Assembly (NCBI RefSeq): GCF_900101435.1
Contig: NZ_FMZH01000006.1
Coordinates: 250,902-314,901, forward strand
Source: Pedobacter soli
Lineage (GTDB): Bacteria > Bacteroidota > Bacteroidia > Sphingobacteriales > Sphingobacteriaceae
DNA: 64,000 bases
Direction: 5' to 3'
Shown here: positions 1-8,118 of the stretch, in pieces
Position numbering within the stretch: the stretch's first letter is position 1
How the letters are laid out: each line of letters begins with the position of its first letter
The notes under the pieces: model-generated
Seen by the model: the letters and a program-made list of their open reading frames with translations, nothing else
Told to the model about the DNA's origin: nothing
Databases searched by the model: none
Made by a program: the position numbers and the translations under genes

Positions 1-623
1 CCGTTAGGAATTAAATGTACCTGATTTTGATCGGAAAGTTCATAATATTTCTGCATGAACCTACTGCTATCACTACTCAAACTGATAATATGATTGGCTT
101 GCTGGCAAAGCTTCTTTTCGAAAATTATAGACTGAAAAAAAATATTCTTTTTTTCTTTTGGACCAGTACTTTTCCAGTCTTTTTTAAAAGCATTGATATC
201 ATTACTGTAAAATACACGCCACAATGAAACATGGTTAGTATACACTACCTTGAAGTCGTACTCATTAGCCAGATCGGCCAGTGGCAATTGTAAAACAGTA
301 TTCAAATGAAAAACCGTTTTAATTTTTTCATCAAAAAAACCAGATAAAAGGCAGATAATTGCACGGGCCATCATGGGCTTTAGTCCTACTTCTGATTGGC
401 CTTTTTTTATGCCTGCTTCGTTTAAAACAATATCAATATCAGTGCGCTTATGATTAATTTTTCTGGAAGAAAATCCTGTTTTCTTTCCAAAACTTAAGCG
501 TACAAAATAAAGATTACAAGGTGCATCTAACCTTTCAACGGCCCCAAGCAGGTTACCAGTATAACTACCCACCCCGTGGCCAAAGGCTTCGGATGGTGTT
601 TCAAAATAAAATATATTTGACAA
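1..623 (-). CDS. Glycosyltransferase, GT4-like, N-terminal part (runs off left edge)
   Basis: Reading the minus strand from about 623 to the window edge gives an uninterrupted frame of about 207 codons. It opens with the hydrophobic strand and glycine-rich turn of a GT-B (family 4) sugar transferase: IFYFETPSEAFGHGVGSYTG. A second recognisable stretch, VVYTNHVSLWRVFY, resembles the acceptor-side region of this family. There is no ATG near the start; TTG at 623-621 is the best initiator, only 5 nt after the stop of the preceding gene, so translational coupling is likely. The C-terminal nucleotide-sugar domain lies outside the window. Bacteroidetes peptide systems with GG leaders are known to carry dedicated glycosyltransferases, so this enzyme may decorate the upstream GG-leader product; that link is inference. 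Family assignment is fairly secure, the substrate unknown. Confidence 0.72.
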   Translation of the reverse strand, partial: MSNIFYFETPSEAFGHGVGSYTGNLLGAVERLDAPCNLYFVRLSFGKKTGFSSRKINHKRTDIDIVLNEAGIKKGQSEVGLKPMMARAIICLLSGFFDEKIKTVFHLNTVLQLPLADLANEYDFKVVYTNHVSLWRVFYSNDINAFKKDWKSTGPKEKKNIFFQSIIFEKKLCQQANHIISLSSDSSRFMQKYYELSDQNQVHLIPN

Positions 624-628
624 AATAT

Positions 629-1570
629 TTAATTTAAAAAGGAATAATAAGCCCTCTTTCCTGAAGTGTTCTCTTGTGCTGCCATCAAAATATCAAACCC
701 CAGGTCTAACTTACTACTAAAATCAATCGTATTAAGATCCTTTTCCATTGTAAGAGAAACTTTTTTCTCATCTGCAGGATTTTTAAATTCCCTTCCCAAA
801 TTTTTATTCATTATTGCTTCTGAGAATAGAAAGCATTCTTTAATAGATTTCCGATTTTTATCTATAAAATCGATTAAAAATTTATCACTAACAAATTTCA
901 ATTCATCCTCAAAGAGGAAGAGCATTTTTCTAAATACAATTCCATGTCTTTCCTCATCTTCAAATTTGTCACCTAACAGTTTCAAACCAAAATCAATACT
1001 ATCCTCATAAGCTGTTTCATTACTTTCGAAACTTAATAGTTTTAATAATGTAGCATTTCTAAGCCATTCATCATACAAAAAAGCATGATCGAACAATTTT
1101 TCCTTTGACAGCTTCTTCTTCATCTTTTTTAGAACAGGCAACAATGATTTGTTTTCCCTTACCCGTTGCTCCAGATAAATTAATATTAAAACAAGCTGTT
1201 CTTGTTTCAATAGTTTATTATTAGCAATTAATATACAAATTTCATCAGCCTTTTCGTAAATTTTGGGAATAGCCAGATTAAAGTACCCCAACTGATTAAA
1301 TTTGGTTAAAAAGAGGCTAATTAATACCAGGTTCCAATTAGATCGCTCAACCTTAGCCTTGTTAACCGAAAGTATTAATTCTTCTATGTACGAAAAGGCC
1401 AGATGATTATAATATTCATTTTGACTTATTGCAGCATATTCAAAAAAATAAAATATCTCTTTAATGAAAAGCTTAGGATTAGCTAATTTAACATGCAATT
1501 CATAGGAGTTACTTGTTAACAGGCTATTATTTAAATAGCCTGTTAACAAGTAAAAATTGCTTTCTATCAT
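629..1570 (-). CDS. Uncharacterised 313-aa helical protein between GG-leader gene and glycosyltransferase
   Basis: No known domain is recognised. The protein is mostly alpha-helical by eye, rich in Leu, Lys and Glu, with repeated amphipathic helices (for example residues 40-160), no signal peptide and no membrane segment, so it is probably cytoplasmic. Cysteines are few and no metal or nucleotide-binding motif is visible. It starts 2 nt after the stop of the GG-leader gene and ends 5 nt before the glycosyltransferase start, so the three are almost certainly one transcript. By position it could be a maturation or chaperone factor for the leader protein, in the way many peptide-modification clusters carry small helical partner proteins; this is inference only. 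The codon pattern looks even more AT-rich than in the housekeeping genes further right. Confidence 0.75.
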   Translation of the reverse strand: MIESNFYLLTGYLNNSLLTSNSYELHVKLANPKLFIKEIFYFFEYAAISQNEYYNHLAFSYIEELILSVNKAKVERSNWNLVLISLFLTKFNQLGYFNLAIPKIYEKADEICILIANNKLLKQEQLVLILIYLEQRVRENKSLLPVLKKMKKKLSKEKLFDHAFLYDEWLRNATLLKLLSFESNETAYEDSIDFGLKLLGDKFEDEERHGIVFRKMLFLFEDELKFVSDKFLIDFIDKNRKSIKECFLFSEAIMNKNLGREFKNPADEKKVSLTMEKDLNTIDFSSKLDLGFDILMAAQENTSGKRAYYSFLN

Positions 1571-1572
1571 AA

Positions 1573-2496
1573 TTATCCAAACCAGTTTACAACCAAATTA
1601 ATGGTGTAGTTAAGCCCCATTGCTGCCAATTGTTCCTTAATATAGCCATAAGAATCTTTTAGTGCGTATGCCGAACTGCCAACATTAAGCACCGGTGTAG
1701 CCATGGTATTTTGATTATATGTACCATAATTAAAATCTTGACCATAGTTATTTGGATCCGCTGCCCATGCACTTTTTGCTGCCGCTAATTTAGATCCATT
1801 TAAATTATTCATTAAGCTAGAGATAAAATTCCCATCAGCTCTAGAAGCATTATCACGAGCAATCTGAGCATCAATAGCTTGTTGTTGATATCCGGCTGCC
1901 ATCATTCCAACATAATCAGCATCATAATGAGTTGAAGTTGATATAATTTGAGAAAAATCTTGATATGCACCTGTTAACTCATCCAGCACCACATATTCCT
2001 GTAACTGAATTTGAAAAATAGTATAGCCACTAAAGGATCCCATATCATTATCAGAAACTATTAAATCGGGTAGGCTTTCATAGTTATATCCACCGTTGGT
2101 CTCTCTATATAAACTATTAGTGGAGAAAGTATATCCAGTTAAGTTATCATAATAAACTTTTTCAGAGGAGGCATTGGAATCGAAATCCATTCCCACATAA
2201 AGTAACGTAAATCGATCCCATGATGATGTACCCATACCATAATCTGTTTCATTTACATTAATGGTTACAGGCGAACCATAGCCATCATCATCTAAGTGAT
2301 AGGAGAAACTTCCACCCCAAGAAGAGTCGGTATCAACAAATACTCCTGTTGTGTAACCCATGTTAGGCATAACCACATCATAAATATTGCCATCGTAGGC
2401 AGAAATCATGTTAACACCTCCTAAAGTTTGTTTTTCTTCTGAATGAGATAACACCTCAAAGTTATCTTCCAGGTCTTTTAATGTTTTAATTTTCAT
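1573..2496 (-). CDS. Double-glycine-leader secreted protein (RiPP-like precursor, 307 aa)
   Basis: Residues 1-27 form a classic Bacteroidetes double-glycine leader: a charged helix beginning MKIKTLKDLEDNFEVLS, then acidic/lysine residues and LGG at 25-27. This resembles the GG-Bacteroidales natural-product precursor leaders, which are cut after GG by C39 peptidase-transporters. What follows is unusual: about 280 residues rich in Gly, Asp, Asn, Ser and Tyr, with no cysteine visible, and a C-terminus ending in an aromatic NWFG. Known precursors of this leader class are normally under 100 residues, so this is either a giant precursor or a larger exported protein borrowing the leader. The lack of cysteine argues against lanthipeptide or sactipeptide chemistry. 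It is the first gene of a three-gene unit; the first Met is the natural start because it begins the leader. Confidence 0.8.
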   Translation of the reverse strand: MKIKTLKDLEDNFEVLSHSEEKQTLGGVNMISAYDGNIYDVVMPNMGYTTGVFVDTDSSWGGSFSYHLDDDGYGSPVTINVNETDYGMGTSSWDRFTLLYVGMDFDSNASSEKVYYDNLTGYTFSTNSLYRETNGGYNYESLPDLIVSDNDMGSFSGYTIFQIQLQEYVVLDELTGAYQDFSQIISTSTHYDADYVGMMAAGYQQQAIDAQIARDNASRADGNFISSLMNNLNGSKLAAAKSAWAADPNNYGQDFNYGTYNQNTMATPVLNVGSSAYALKDSYGYIKEQLAAMGLNYTINLVVNWFG

Positions 2497-2612
2497 AAGT
2501 TTTGCGTTATTAAGATTGAATTAAAAATAATATTTTTTCTAGAATAATTTTTATTTAAAATGACAAAATGAGATTGTAGTTCCTGCGGTATGGCTTAAAA
2601 AAAATCGACAAA

Positions 2613-2644
2613 AAACCCTTTGCCTCCTCCGGAGGCAAGGGTTT
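2613..2644 (-). terminator. Intrinsic terminator closing the Sus locus
   Basis: A GC-rich inverted repeat with about 14 paired bases per arm, one bulged base and a three-base loop (arms built on GCCTCC/GGAGGC and CCCTT/AAGGG). On the minus strand it is followed by a run of T residues. It sits 18 nt beyond the stop of the last Sus-locus gene, so it ends that transcript and insulates it from the GG-leader unit. Confidence 0.9.
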
Positions 2645-2662
2645 CACTAACTAAACTAACTA

Positions 2663-4357
2663 CTATTTTAAGAATTCGATTTCGAAGTTTTTAAGGTAAG
2701 GCTTACCGTCAAAACCAAAATCTGAGAGTATATTAATATTCATCCAGTATAAAGTTAAAGCAGCAACATCACTTGCTGTTGTTGGAATTGACAATGTTGA
2801 TGTTATTGGCTCAGGTGTTGTTCCGGGGGGATAAGACGTACCTAAATTAGCCCAACTGTAAGTACCGGAAAGTAGCATATTATAGCCAAGAGGAGCTTTG
2901 TTAAAAAATGTACCTTCTGTACCTTCATCCATAGGCCAAAACCCAACTATGTTAGCATAATTCGGGTGTTGAGTAATGTCTTTTAACCCAATATTGCTTT
3001 TAATCGTAGCTTCACTTAACGCTGTATTGAAATAAGTTAAATTAGCGCCATAAAATGAGGTTGGAGTGTCGTTATCTCCGGTTCTATGGCCCACCCTTAA
3101 AGGTTCTGTTGTATTTAAACTTTTTCTAGTACTGATATTTACAGCTGTTGCGTTCTGGCGGTTACCATCAATATACATAATTAAGTTTCTGGTAGTAGAA
3201 TTGATGTATTCGACACTCATAGTTAATGTACGCCATACTGTACCCGGCGCATCTGTTGAGGATGTTTCCTGTTTACCATCTCCACCATTTAAACTTCCCC
3301 CAACGGTTACTACCCACTTACCACCTGGATAGAGTGCCCATTGCCAACCTGTAATCACCTGACCGCTCAGGTTGGTACTCTTACCAAAGAAGCTTGCATA
3401 TCCACCAGGAACGGCATTAAATTTCACATCCATCTGTACCGTAAAACTTTTGTTATCACCAATATCAAAAAGCCCTTTATCATTAGGTACGATAGCCCTC
3501 GATGATGTTGTAGAGAAAAGTACAGGATTGAATCCGGATTTCTTTAATTCAAATGGTTTAAATGCTGGATTATAGACCAATGTAAAACCATTGGTTGGGT
3601 TTGCACTGCTTCCGCCATGGTTAGTGGTAATTATAACTAACCAATCTTCATTGGCATAACTTTTCCTGGCTTTTAAGGCCGTTAAAATATTGCCTACATA
3701 TTCGTCAGCTTTAATAATTGCATTTTTATAACTGGCATTTGAGGCTAAAAATCCTCCATTAGCACCTGCAGCCTCAACATCTCTGAAGTTAACAAACATA
3801 GTTCCTAAACCAGCCTGATTATTTAAGAGATTAACTGTACTGTCTTTTACTGCTAAATCGGTTGTAACAACAGGAGAAAAATCGGCGTTACGCATATAAT
3901 TACGTAAACTAGGCCAGGTAGTTACCATTGCAGTTTTTACAGCTTTATATTGTGTTACATAATCAAGCACATTTCTATATGATACAATAGGAGCGTGATC
4001 ATCGCCATTGGTATCCTGAGTTCTTTCGAAATTATCATTGCTAATCTGATGTTTCGAAAATCCTGTACCAGTGACCATTGATGCCCAACCTCCAGCATCA
4101 GAAGCCGTTTTCAATGTATTATAAGAGTATTTTGAATTTTTCTGTAACTGGGTCAAATTAGTTGGCGCAACAATCTGTAATTCAGAACCGGTTAAGCCAT
4201 CAATGCTGATTATTAACACCTTGCGTTGCAGGTTCGTGGCACGTTTTAATTCTTCGTAAACAGGTGGAGGATTGTCGTACTTTTTACAAGCTGCAAAAGC
4301 TATTGGAATAAGCAAAGCAGCACCAAGAATATATTTAAATTTATTTGAATTCTTCAT
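2663..4357 (-). CDS. Phosphodiesterase/alkaline-phosphatase-fold lipoprotein with LamG-like domain (DUF4983-type)
   Basis: Surface lipoprotein of 564 residues: signal peptide with lipobox IAFAAC followed by KK (Cys about residue 23). Residues about 45-275 have the alkaline-phosphatase/nucleotide-pyrophosphatase fold: VLIISIDGL at the first metal strand, a TG...KH segment, and WLVIITTNHGG where active enzymes have SDHG. The His is kept but Asp is Asn, so activity is uncertain. Residues about 290-470 look like a concanavalin-type (LamG) module, including FTVQMDVKF and the WRTLTMSVEY strand. The C-terminal 70 residues resemble those of the paralogue at 6,329-8,098. It is the last gene of the locus, 18 nt after the M60 peptidase. 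Likely role: handling or binding a phosphorylated or glycosylated surface substrate (inferred). Confidence 0.7.
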   Translation of the reverse strand: MKNSNKFKYILGAALLIPIAFAACKKYDNPPPVYEELKRATNLQRKVLIISIDGLTGSELQIVAPTNLTQLQKNSKYSYNTLKTASDAGGWASMVTGTGFSKHQISNDNFERTQDTNGDDHAPIVSYRNVLDYVTQYKAVKTAMVTTWPSLRNYMRNADFSPVVTTDLAVKDSTVNLLNNQAGLGTMFVNFRDVEAAGANGGFLASNASYKNAIIKADEYVGNILTALKARKSYANEDWLVIITTNHGGSSANPTNGFTLVYNPAFKPFELKKSGFNPVLFSTTSSRAIVPNDKGLFDIGDNKSFTVQMDVKFNAVPGGYASFFGKSTNLSGQVITGWQWALYPGGKWVVTVGGSLNGGDGKQETSSTDAPGTVWRTLTMSVEYINSTTRNLIMYIDGNRQNATAVNISTRKSLNTTEPLRVGHRTGDNDTPTSFYGANLTYFNTALSEATIKSNIGLKDITQHPNYANIVGFWPMDEGTEGTFFNKAPLGYNMLLSGTYSWANLGTSYPPGTTPEPITSTLSIPTTASDVAALTLYWMNINILSDFGFDGKPYLKNFEIEFLK

Positions 4358-4375
4358 CTTCTTTAAATTTAGAGG

Positions 4376-6313
4376 TTATTTAATTACACCTAACTCAGCC
4401 ATAGCTGCATACGGGAATGACGCTACAGGTGTATTCCACCCATCTTTCAACAAAACCTTAAAAAACTTACCGAAAACAGGTCCGTTTGGAAAAGTAAAGT
4501 CGTAACGTGAAAACGCATTAGGAATTTGAGTTGTGGCCACGCTGGTAAAATTAACATTATCGCTACTCACTAATATTTCGATGTTCTTAACCCGTTGAGC
4601 TGTAGAATTCCTTGGCACAAAATACATTCCCTTCACTGTCATTCTTTTATTTTCGCTGTACACAATGGTGTATGGGTAACCCTGTGCTGCACTTGGTGCA
4701 GGGCTGTATTGTGAGTGCCAGTAGGTTGCGGTATTATTATCGAGCATTGCTGCCGGACTACCTTCATTTGATTGATTAGAACTTACAGTTACGCCTGGCG
4801 CAAAAGAAATAGCCGCTGTACCACCAGTTTTATTTAATGGATTATAGCCCCAAATCTGGGTAGTTAAAAGTGGATATTTGGCTGTTAATTTGGCCGCTAC
4901 GGCATCGCTGATAGAAATACCCCAAGCATCGAAAAACGGAGCCAGATCTGTTTGTGTATAATCTGATAATTTTTCGTATACGAAATTATGCATGGTAATA
5001 TCACTGCTATTTAAACGATCGGCATGACGGGCTTGCGAATACAGATATGTCATAGCTCCATAACCATATTTTTCAAAGATCTGTACAAAAGGTGTCATAC
5101 GCTTAAATGGATCGTTCATAGCTGCGTCTGTATCAAAATTTTTGGTTCCTGTTCCAGATGCATAAGTAATAGCTTGCGGGAAACCACTTGAAACCGAAGG
5201 GTGCAGGATGTTATAGTTTGCTCCTATCCTGTTGGCAACCTTAAAGCTAAACAAGTTGTTAGTGGTTTCGCCGAGCGTACTCCAGCTCCATACTTTAGTT
5301 TGCTGGCAGTTGTGGCCAAATTCGTGATAAGATCCCCACATCCCGTTACTGGTGGTAATGTTTGTTAAGCTTGTAAAACCTTTAAACCACTCACTGTCGT
5401 TTAAACCCACAAAAGGGAAACCACTGTGACCATAACCTGCTGATAACTGAATATCTAATACCCCTCTCCAGGGACCTTGCGGGCTTCTGTCTTTTACATC
5501 TGGTGCATTATCTGATAAACCCATCCAGGCATTATAATCTAAATCGAATACATCATTCCATTTGCCGAAAGCCACTGTTGGATTAGTATAGGGCTCAGAT
5601 GAGCTAAATGTAGCCACAATTTTATCTCTTGGTACAAGGAAAATTACGCGCTTGCTACGCAACTCTAACCAAGGTACCTGCGAAGCTTTTACTTTGTTTA
5701 CCCAGTCTGCATCGACAGTTTGGCCCAGAATAAAATCGGGAGACACACAGGCATTCGTAATGGTAAATTCTACGGGGTTTGGATAAGCCCTGCCTGCACG
5801 GATATAAATGGTACCGCCATATAAATTACGTACATAGTTTGCACCTGCATACAGTTGCTGGCGCATGTAAATAACCGGATCGCGCAATAACGGAGATTTA
5901 CCTGAAAGATTATCGGTATGCCCACCAATCTGAACAGTTAAACCTTCAATACCGGCCGGTACATCAATTTTGATCAGCTCTCCCGGTGCTGCATAATAGC
6001 CTGTACTATATTGGGGTTCAGGGGCTACCTGTATCCTCAAATTATCGGCTGTTTGATCGGTAAAGTTTAAATCTAAAGTAAATTTGGCATTTTGAACGCG
6101 AGGCTCAGACTGATCTACCAGGCCTGGAAATACCCTCGCTTTCGCGTACATCGATTTATCGATTACTTTCATGTTGGTATCGATACTGCCACCTGCAACA
6201 TTTTCAGAATTATCAGGATAACCATCCGGAATATTGTAGCCGTATTTTTTACATGCTGTTGTGCCTAACACCAAGGTAACAGCACATAATATGGTGAAAT
6301 GATTGAGTTTCAT
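4376..6313 (-). CDS. M60-family (enhancin-like) zinc metallopeptidase lipoprotein with discoidin-like domain
   Basis: Lipoprotein of 645 residues (lipobox LGTTAC then KK). The zinc site YHEFGHNCQ near residue 328, followed 15-20 residues later by a Glu in LGETTNN, fits the M60 pattern HExxH...E. Upstream residues about 90-300 form the beta-rich M60 core, including the conserved IYIRAGRAYPNP-like segment. Residues about 505-645 look like an F5/8 type C (discoidin, CBM32-like) domain: a variable N-part, then MLDNNTATYWHSQY and a C-terminal beta strand. Characterised Bacteroides M60 enzymes cut O-glycosylated mucin-type proteins, so the locus probably targets a glycoprotein; that target is inferred from the family. 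Spacing to neighbours is 15 and 18 nt, consistent with co-transcription. Confidence 0.87.
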   Translation of the reverse strand: MKLNHFTILCAVTLVLGTTACKKYGYNIPDGYPDNSENVAGGSIDTNMKVIDKSMYAKARVFPGLVDQSEPRVQNAKFTLDLNFTDQTADNLRIQVAPEPQYSTGYYAAPGELIKIDVPAGIEGLTVQIGGHTDNLSGKSPLLRDPVIYMRQQLYAGANYVRNLYGGTIYIRAGRAYPNPVEFTITNACVSPDFILGQTVDADWVNKVKASQVPWLELRSKRVIFLVPRDKIVATFSSSEPYTNPTVAFGKWNDVFDLDYNAWMGLSDNAPDVKDRSPQGPWRGVLDIQLSAGYGHSGFPFVGLNDSEWFKGFTSLTNITTSNGMWGSYHEFGHNCQQTKVWSWSTLGETTNNLFSFKVANRIGANYNILHPSVSSGFPQAITYASGTGTKNFDTDAAMNDPFKRMTPFVQIFEKYGYGAMTYLYSQARHADRLNSSDITMHNFVYEKLSDYTQTDLAPFFDAWGISISDAVAAKLTAKYPLLTTQIWGYNPLNKTGGTAAISFAPGVTVSSNQSNEGSPAAMLDNNTATYWHSQYSPAPSAAQGYPYTIVYSENKRMTVKGMYFVPRNSTAQRVKNIEILVSSDNVNFTSVATTQIPNAFSRYDFTFPNGPVFGKFFKVLLKDGWNTPVASFPYAAMAELGVIK

Positions 6314-6328
6314 GTTTCTAATGTTTAA

Positions 6329-8098
6329 TTAGTTTTTAGGTAAATTAACAGTAGGGTTATAAAATTTACCCATTAAGCCCCATTGAGCCGGAATGGTAAT
6401 ATTCATCCAGTTATAAATAAATACAGGAATATCAACCCCATTTGGTACCACTTTAAAAGCTGCTTCCGATATAGCTGGCGACAGGTTTGGAGAGATATCG
6501 GCATAATTTGTCCAGTTGGCTGCCCCTACCAGATTCATTACCGGCGATTTCCCTAAAGCATCATTCAGTACACTTCCAACACCTTCATTGGTTCTGTAGT
6601 AAGCTACCAAATTATTATAGTAGGGATCTGTAATCGGTGTTAGCGGCGTTTTTTTACTGGCAGCAATAATATCAGCATTTGGAATGGCGATATTGTAAAC
6701 CGCAAATTCGGTAATAAAACAATCCACATTACTGTATTTTCCAAAAGTTAAAGGTGATGTGGTATTTAAATTTCCATTGGCTCCACCACTTACGGTTAAT
6801 GATAAATTAGGCTGTTGCGCAGCAATACCATCAACAAACATACTGGCGGTATGGGTAGTACCGCTGTTATAAAATCTTACCGCAACAGAGTGCCATTTTC
6901 CATCATCAAGCTTTTGAGAAGCTGGTCCTTTTGCCTGAGTATTTCCGGTTGCACCGCTGAAGCTTGCATTAAAACTAATAATGCCGCCATCGTCTTTGAT
7001 AAAGGCCCAACCGGGTATTCCTGGAGTTATTCCACCGGTAACGCCCCTTTTTTGAAGTATTGCAGGGTAACCTGAATTGCCTGTACTTCCATCCCAACGG
7101 ATATTAAAACGGATGGTAGCCTCAATATTGGTACCTAAATTTAAAAAATTAGCATCGCTTTGTACCGCACCATTGGTTGCGTTAAATTTAGCCCCGATGC
7201 CAGAATATGGCAGGTTACTTACATCAGGTTTGATAACGGCGTTGGTTTGAAATTTCGGATTGTAGAAAGCTACAAAAGTATTACGCGAATCATCTGCATA
7301 GATATTTGAACCTGGGGCACCACCAGAAGTAGCTGCACCACCTTTGTTGGCGGCCACAACTACCAGCCAATTTTCCAGAGCGTAGGTTTTTCTCGCTTTT
7401 AAGGCTGCCAAAATTTCTCCTACATAAGCATCTAAAGTATTAATAGCAGTTGTATATGCCGCAGTTGATGCAGTATAGCCGTTTGCTAAACCTGCCACCT
7501 CTGCACTATGAAATTGTGCCACCAATAATGCTGGATTATTGGTTGTTAATTCTGCAACAACTGCAGTTTTAACCGCAGCATCGTCTGCCAGGGTTTGCTT
7601 AACGGTAGCATCGGCTGCCAGGTTATCGTTAAATGCGGCTGTTGAAGCCAGAGATACCGTGCGTACATTCCCCAAATTAGATTTAATTCCGGTAAATAGG
7701 GTTGGTGTGGTTTGTAAATTTATTCCAGTAAAAGCCTCTGTAGTAACATTATGTTTGGTATAATCAACACCGGTAAGCATGGTAGTCCATGATGCGGCAT
7801 TGGTAATTGCATTTCTTTGGTAATCAGCAACACCATCATAAGAGTAAATTGAGTTGGTGGTAATTTGTGTCAGGTTAGCCGGCGCCAGACTGCTTACTAC
7901 CGAACCTTTTACCCCATCCAAAATAATGTACAATACTTTTTTCGAATTGTTACCCAAGCCGAGTGTATCGTTTCTGAACGAAGTTGGCAATACATTATCG
8001 AAATTTTTGTTGCAAGATGATACAAGCAAAATAATACCCAAAACCGCCGTTATACTTAAAGTTTTAATTTCAAAAACTAAACTTGTAATTTTTTTCAT
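6329..8098 (-). CDS. Degenerate phosphodiesterase-fold lipoprotein with LamG-like domain
   Basis: Paralogue of the last gene of the locus, 589 residues. Signal peptide and lipobox VSSC at about residue 29. Residues 50-270 follow the alkaline-phosphatase superfamily layout (VLYIILDGV; DAYVGEILAALKARK), but the position corresponding to SDHG reads AANKGG, so both the Asp and the His metal ligands are gone. The domain is therefore probably inactive and may act as a binding module. Residues about 300-470 are LamG-like (NLGTNIEATIRFNIRWDG, DGKWHSVAVRFYNSG). The C-terminal tail has the NWMNI pattern shared with the paralogue. The gene is 20 nt downstream of the delta-60 lipoprotein and 15 nt upstream of the M60 gene. 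Confidence 0.68.
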   Translation of the reverse strand: MKKITSLVFEIKTLSITAVLGIILLVSSCNKNFDNVLPTSFRNDTLGLGNNSKKVLYIILDGVKGSVVSSLAPANLTQITTNSIYSYDGVADYQRNAITNAASWTTMLTGVDYTKHNVTTEAFTGINLQTTPTLFTGIKSNLGNVRTVSLASTAAFNDNLAADATVKQTLADDAAVKTAVVAELTTNNPALLVAQFHSAEVAGLANGYTASTAAYTTAINTLDAYVGEILAALKARKTYALENWLVVVAANKGGAATSGGAPGSNIYADDSRNTFVAFYNPKFQTNAVIKPDVSNLPYSGIGAKFNATNGAVQSDANFLNLGTNIEATIRFNIRWDGSTGNSGYPAILQKRGVTGGITPGIPGWAFIKDDGGIISFNASFSGATGNTQAKGPASQKLDDGKWHSVAVRFYNSGTTHTASMFVDGIAAQQPNLSLTVSGGANGNLNTTSPLTFGKYSNVDCFITEFAVYNIAIPNADIIAASKKTPLTPITDPYYNNLVAYYRTNEGVGSVLNDALGKSPVMNLVGAANWTNYADISPNLSPAISEAAFKVVPNGVDIPVFIYNWMNITIPAQWGLMGKFYNPTVNLPKN

Positions 8099-8118
8099 AT
8101 CCTTATAAATTAAGTCAG

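Noticed and set aside
15..227. Plus-strand 70-aa ORF at the left end
   Set aside because: It lies inside the clear minus-strand glycosyltransferase frame and has no recognisable features.
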